A DNA stretch of 8,439 nt from Ilumatobacteraceae bacterium (lineage in GTDB: Bacteria; Actinomycetota; Acidimicrobiia; Acidimicrobiales; Ilumatobacteraceae): contig JAODBQ010000364.1 of assembly GCA_025464045.1 (NCBI GenBank), forward strand, positions 1-8,439, read 5' to 3'. Position numbers and translations under genes: made by a program. Of this stretch, positions 5,692-8,439 are shown piece by piece (position 1 is the stretch's first letter; each line of letters starts with the position of its first letter). The notes beneath the pieces are model-generated. The model was given only the letters and a program-made list of their open reading frames with translations. It was not told the DNA's origin and did no database searches.

Positions 5692-7272
5692 GTGGAAGCG
5701 GAGCCGGACCACCTCCTGACCGGCGAGTTGCCCGTGGTTCGTCACGACGACACGGGCGGTCCCCCGCGCCCGCCGAGGTTCCGTCCTGTCCGGATCACGC
5801 TGAAGGTCGCGCTGGCGCTGATCGTCGTCTACTTCGGCGCGACGCTCGTCATCCCCGGCGTCCGCAAGTCGGTGCGCGAGCTGACCAGCGTCAACCCGAT
5901 CCTGATCGTGGCCGGGTTCGGCCTCGAGATCGCCGCGCTGTACGCCTACTCGCTGCTCACCCGGGCCGCGCTCGGTGAGTCCGGTTCGTTGATGTCCTCC
6001 GGACGGCTGTTCCGCATCCAGATGAGCACGAAGGCGCTGTCCAGCATCGTGCCAGGCGGCAGCGCGGCGAGCTCGGCCCTCGGCTACCGGTTGCTGACGA
6101 TGTCGGGCGTCCCCGGTCCGGATGCCGGGTTCGCACTCGCCACGGCCGGCCTCGGTTCGGCCGTCGTGCTCAACCTGCTGTTCTGGTTGTCGCTCGTCGT
6201 GTCGATCCCGATCCGCGGCGTGAGTGCCGGCTATGCGGCCGCGGCGGTCGGCGGGATCATCCTGATGGGTGCGGTCGGTGCGTTGATCTACGGACTGCTC
6301 GAGGGCCAGAGCCGGTCCGAGAAGGTGTTCAGGTGGGCGGCGCGCAAGATGCGCTTCAACGAGGATCGTGCCGCGGCTGCCATCCGTCACGTCGGCGGGC
6401 GGCTCGAGGACCTGGCTGCGGACAAGCAGCTGCTCGCGCGGGTGATCGGCTGGGCGACCGCCAACTGGTTGCTCGACGTCGCCGCGCTGTGGGTGTTCCT
6501 GCGCGCGTTCGGCTCCGCGCCGGACTTCGATGCGCTGCTCGTCGCCTTCGGACTCGTCAACGTCGCCGCGGTCATTCCGATCCTGCCCGGCGGCCTCGGC
6601 ACCATCGATCTCGGCCTGCCGATCGCGCTGGTCGGCTTCGGGGTCACCCGCGCCACCGCAGTGCTCGGCGTCGGCACCTACCGGCTCGCCCAGTTCTTCT
6701 TCCCGATCCTGCTCGGGGGTGTGCTCTACCTCAGCCTGCGCCTCGGGCCGTGGAGCATCCAACGTCGCGAGCGTCTGACGCGCCTCCGCGACCTCGCGGC
6801 CGAGCAGGCGGCCAACCGCGAGAGTGCGCTCGACTTCGCCGCCCGGTTCGATCGCCGCAACAAGGCCGCCGCGGCGCGCGCCGCGATCGCGCTCGATCCG
6901 ACGAGCGAGCTGGAGGCTCCCGATGTCACCGGCGACCCCCAGGACCTGACGGTCCCCCCGTCGGCCTCGTCATCGGGCTCGTCGGTGCCATCGGCTCCGC
7001 CGCCACCGCCGGGCATGACGCCGCCACCGCCGACAGCGACGCCGCCGTCGAGCATGACGCCACCCCCGGGAGAGGTCCTGCTGTCGCCGGACGCGATGAC
7101 CGCCACCACGCCGCGGCGCGTCGGTTCGCCGTCGGACCCCTCCGACCCGGGAGAGCGCCCGCCGCGTCGGCAGCGCCCGCCGCAACCGCCGGCCGGGGAA
7201 GGCGGCACGTCGGCATCGTCGGCCGACGCCGACGCCGACGACGAGCGCCCGCCGCCGTCGACGGAGGGGTGA
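5692..7272 (+). CDS. Lysylphosphatidylglycerol synthase TM-region / UPF0104 family membrane protein with proline-rich tail
   Basis: 526 residues from GTG 5692, chosen because of the TAGCAA element 13 nt upstream. GTG 5641 would add 17 residues. A polar N-terminus (1-33) is followed by about 7-8 hydrophobic segments: roughly 35-55, 68-90, 146-174, 180-203, 251-272, 280-318 and 322-350. Family marks are SSIVPGGSAASSALGYRLL (PGG at 121-123) and PILPGGLGTIDLG (299-306), the paired PGG loops of the flippase-like half of MprF and of YbhN-type proteins. There is no lysyl-transferase domain, so transport or flipping of a lipid or polyprenyl-linked substrate is the family-level guess; the substrate is unknown. 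After residue 351 comes a cytoplasmic tail of about 175 residues: a charged helical part (356-402), a proline-rich stretch (435-460, including PPPPPGMTPPPP) and a Pro/Arg then Ser/Asp-Ala end. Such a tail is not part of the core family. No functional link with its neighbours is evident. Confidence 0.85.
   Translation: MEAEPDHLLTGELPVVRHDDTGGPPRPPRFRPVRITLKVALALIVVYFGATLVIPGVRKSVRELTSVNPILIVAGFGLEIAALYAYSLLTRAALGESGSLMSSGRLFRIQMSTKALSSIVPGGSAASSALGYRLLTMSGVPGPDAGFALATAGLGSAVVLNLLFWLSLVVSIPIRGVSAGYAAAAVGGIILMGAVGALIYGLLEGQSRSEKVFRWAARKMRFNEDRAAAAIRHVGGRLEDLAADKQLLARVIGWATANWLLDVAALWVFLRAFGSAPDFDALLVAFGLVNVAAVIPILPGGLGTIDLGLPIALVGFGVTRATAVLGVGTYRLAQFFFPILLGGVLYLSLRLGPWSIQRRERLTRLRDLAAEQAANRESALDFAARFDRRNKAAAARAAIALDPTSELEAPDVTGDPQDLTVPPSASSSGSSVPSAPPPPPGMTPPPPTATPPSSMTPPPGEVLLSPDAMTATTPRRVGSPSDPSDPGERPPRRQRPPQPPAGEGGTSASSADADADDERPPPSTEG
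6996..7070 (+). repeat. Proline-coding low-complexity DNA with a 10-bp direct repeat
   Basis: CCGCC/CCACC-rich sequence encodes the polyproline part of the membrane protein's tail. GCATGACGCC occurs at 7013-7022 and again at 7052-7061, 39 bp apart, giving the repeated peptides GMTPPPP and SMTPPPG. This suggests the tail grew by internal duplication. A second microrepeat, three GCCGAC units near 7223-7240, encodes the Ala-Asp run at the C-terminus. Confidence 0.7.
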
Positions 7273-7359
7273 CGCGGCTCCGCCCGCACGGCAGCTGCTC
7301 GGCCGCAACGGGGTTTGGCGTCGCCTGGATGCGGCGAACAGCCGTTCGTCCATTCGTGC

Positions 7360-7376
7360 CCGGCGCCCGACGCCGG
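7360..7376. other. Short perfect hairpin in the 147-bp gap after the membrane protein gene
   Basis: CCGGCG and CGCCGG form a 6-bp stem around a 5-nt loop. A weaker overlapping fold, CGAAC/GTTCG, lies at 7335-7348. Neither has a following T-run. They sit between the membrane gene stop (7272) and the MaoC-fold gene's -10-like element (7407). Either could end the upstream transcript or be an operator for the downstream promoter. I see no gene in 7273-7419. Confidence 0.25.
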
Positions 7377-7406
7377 ACGGCCTGAACGCGATCGAGGTCG
7401 GCGCAG

Positions 7407-7412
7407 TAGCGT
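7407..7412 (+). promoter_or_regulatory. Putative -10 element (TAGCGT) for the MaoC-fold gene
   Basis: TAGCGT fits TANNNT and ends exactly 7 nt before the ATG at 7420. A weak -35 candidate, TGAACG, lies at 7383-7388 with an 18-bp spacer. There is no Shine-Dalgarno sequence in the 7 nt between the element and the start. A leaderless transcript beginning at the ATG is the simplest reading. Confidence 0.45.
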
Positions 7413-7419
7413 CCAGCGC

Positions 7420-7947
7420 ATGACGACCTATGAGCGCCCGTTCGGCCGCCACCTCGAGGACTTCACCGTCGGCGACGTGTACAAGCACTGGCCGGGCAAG
7501 ACGATCACGGAGTACGACGACCACCTCTTCTGCATGATCACGATGAACCACCATCCGCTGCACACGAACGCGTGGTTCGGCGAGCAGTCGGTGCAGGGTC
7601 GCAACGTGGTCGTCGGCAACCTCGTGTACTCGCTCGTGCTGGGGATGAGCGTGCCCGACGTCAGCGGCGCGGCCATCGCCAACCTCGAGGTGGAGACGCT
7701 GCAGCACAAGTTCCCGACGTTCCACGGCGACACGATCCACGCCGAGACCCGCGTGCTCGACATCCAGGAGTCGCGCAGCAAGCCCGACCGTGGCATCGTC
7801 ACCGTCGAGACCAAGGGCTTCAACCAGGACGGCAAGGAGGTCTGCTACTTCCGGCGCCGGGTGATGGTGTGGAAGCGGGAGTTCGCGCCGCCGCGGTCGC
7901 GCCCCTACGACGGCATCGACGTGTGGCCGGCGGCAGCGGGGGCGTGA
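7420..7947 (+). CDS. MaoC-family hot-dog-fold dehydratase/hydratase (mesaconyl-CoA hydratase-like)
   Basis: 175 residues, single hot-dog domain. The opening HLEDFTVGDVYKHWPGKTIT and the hydratase segment MITMNHHPLHTNAWFG (39-54) place it in the MaoC-like enoyl/mesaconyl-CoA hydratases, which act on acyl-CoA thioesters in the cytosol. In the classical (R)-hydratase motif the catalytic pair is Asp and His (GDxNPLH). Here His48 is kept but the Asp position is Asn43. I recall the TMNxHPLH variant as typical of the mesaconyl-CoA-hydratase-like subgroup common in actinobacteria, so it need not mean loss of activity. Further conserved-looking blocks are GNLVYSLVLGMSVPD (66-80) and the C-terminal VCYFRRRVMVWKRE (141-154). 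The start at ATG 7420 is supported by the TAGCGT element. An in-frame ATG at 7315 would add 35 residues of non-homologous type. The stop overlaps the next gene's GTG by 4 bp. Confidence 0.85.
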   Translation: MTTYERPFGRHLEDFTVGDVYKHWPGKTITEYDDHLFCMITMNHHPLHTNAWFGEQSVQGRNVVVGNLVYSLVLGMSVPDVSGAAIANLEVETLQHKFPTFHGDTIHAETRVLDIQESRSKPDRGIVTVETKGFNQDGKEVCYFRRRVMVWKREFAPPRSRPYDGIDVWPAAAGA

Positions 7948-8439
7948 ACGACCCGCGCCTCGCACGGGCGCGCAGCTTCGACGCGACAGCCGCCGCGTAC
8001 GAGCTCGGCCGGCCTGGCTACCCGCTCGCGGCGATCGATTGGTGGGCCGCACAGGGCGCCTTCCCGGCCGGCGGCCGGGTCCTCGATCTCGCCGCGGGCA
8101 CCGGGAAGCTGACGCGCGCGCTGGTCGATCGCGGATGTGAGGTCGTCGCGGTGGAACCACTGGCGAACATGCGCGCCCAGCTCGCCGACGTGCTGCCGGC
8201 GGTGGCGCTGCTGGACGGCACGGCCGAGGCGATCCCGCTGCCCGACGCGTCGATCGACTCGGTCTTCGTCGGGCAGGCGTTCCACTGGTTCGACCAGCCC
8301 GCGGCACTGGCCGAGATCCACCGCGTGCTTCGTCCCGGGGGTGGGCTCGGGCTGATCTGGAACGACGAGGACCGGTCGCAGCACGAGGAGTGGGTCGCTC
8401 TCGTGTCCGCGGTGAAGCACGAGGTCGGCGGGGGGCTCG
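7944..8439 (+). CDS. Class I SAM-dependent methyltransferase, 3' end cut by window edge
   Basis: 165 codons from GTG 7944, overlapping the previous stop as GTGA; the frame stays open to the right edge. The Rossmann SAM-binding motifs are in order: motif I VLDLAAGTGKLT (46-57), the acidic end of strand 2 VVAVEP (67-72), IPLPDASIDSVFVGQAFHWF (97-116) and RVLRPGGGLGLIW (127-139). The opening ARSFDATAAAYELGRPGYP is typical of the Methyltransf_11/UbiE-like group acting on small molecules, and the HWF variant is common there. The substrate cannot be told. About a third of the protein, including most of the substrate-binding part, is probably missing. It is translationally coupled to the MaoC-fold gene, but no shared pathway is obvious. 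Confidence 0.9.
   Translation, partial: MNDPRLARARSFDATAAAYELGRPGYPLAAIDWWAAQGAFPAGGRVLDLAAGTGKLTRALVDRGCEVVAVEPLANMRAQLADVLPAVALLDGTAEAIPLPDASIDSVFVGQAFHWFDQPAALAEIHRVLRPGGGLGLIWNDEDRSQHEEWVALVSAVKHEVGGGL

Noticed and set aside
4324..6762. 812-codon minus-strand open frame across the reductase and membrane genes
   Set aside because: It crosses two well-supported plus-strand genes and their intergenic gap and has a repetitive Arg/Asp/Glu/His composition. It is an antisense artefact of high GC at third codon positions.

Overview
The window is about 70% GC and gene-dense. It uses GTG starts, has 4-bp GTGA/ATGA gene overlaps, and lacks clear Shine-Dalgarno sequences at most starts. This suggests a high-GC actinobacterium. 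An Acidimicrobiia-type lineage would fit, but that is a guess from base composition and protein style, not a placement. No RNA gene, mobile element, phage gene or CRISPR array was seen.

Left block, minus strand (1-2305): a 94-residue single-pass membrane protein is followed 45 bp later by a large APC-type permease that runs off the left edge. The permease carries the signature segments and all the potassium-ligand residues I can place from the KimA (formerly YdaO) K+ importer family. A divergent intergenic region of about 250 bp follows.

Central block, plus strand (2559-5610): three genes overlap by 4 bp each, so they form one translationally coupled operon. They encode a cytosolic beta-lactamase-fold serine hydrolase (SxxK, NylB/EstB-like), a proline racemase-superfamily enzyme with the scaffold of trans-3-hydroxy-L-proline dehydratase but a Cys/Cys catalytic pair, and an ornithine cyclodeaminase/mu-crystallin-family enzyme that looks like a delta1-pyrroline-2-carboxylate (ketimine) reductase. 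The last two make a recognisable route from 3-hydroxyproline through delta1-pyrroline-2-carboxylate to L-proline. The hydrolase in front is the novel part and may release the imino acid from an amide, ester or peptide. A hairpin sits just after the operon.

Right block, plus strand (5692-8439): an LPG-synthase-TM/UPF0104-type membrane protein has a long proline-rich tail. After a 147-bp gap come a small MaoC-fold hydratase and an overlapping SAM methyltransferase that runs off the right edge.

A feature across the window is a TAG-initiated -10-like hexamer placed 13-14 nt before four start codons, on both strands. It predicts that these genes are transcribed as leaderless mRNAs. The most interesting items are the hydrolase/hydroxyproline operon with its Cys/Cys anomaly, a perfectly phased 12-bp repeat with CGATCG palindromes at the start of the second operon gene, and the small membrane protein paired with the KimA-like importer.
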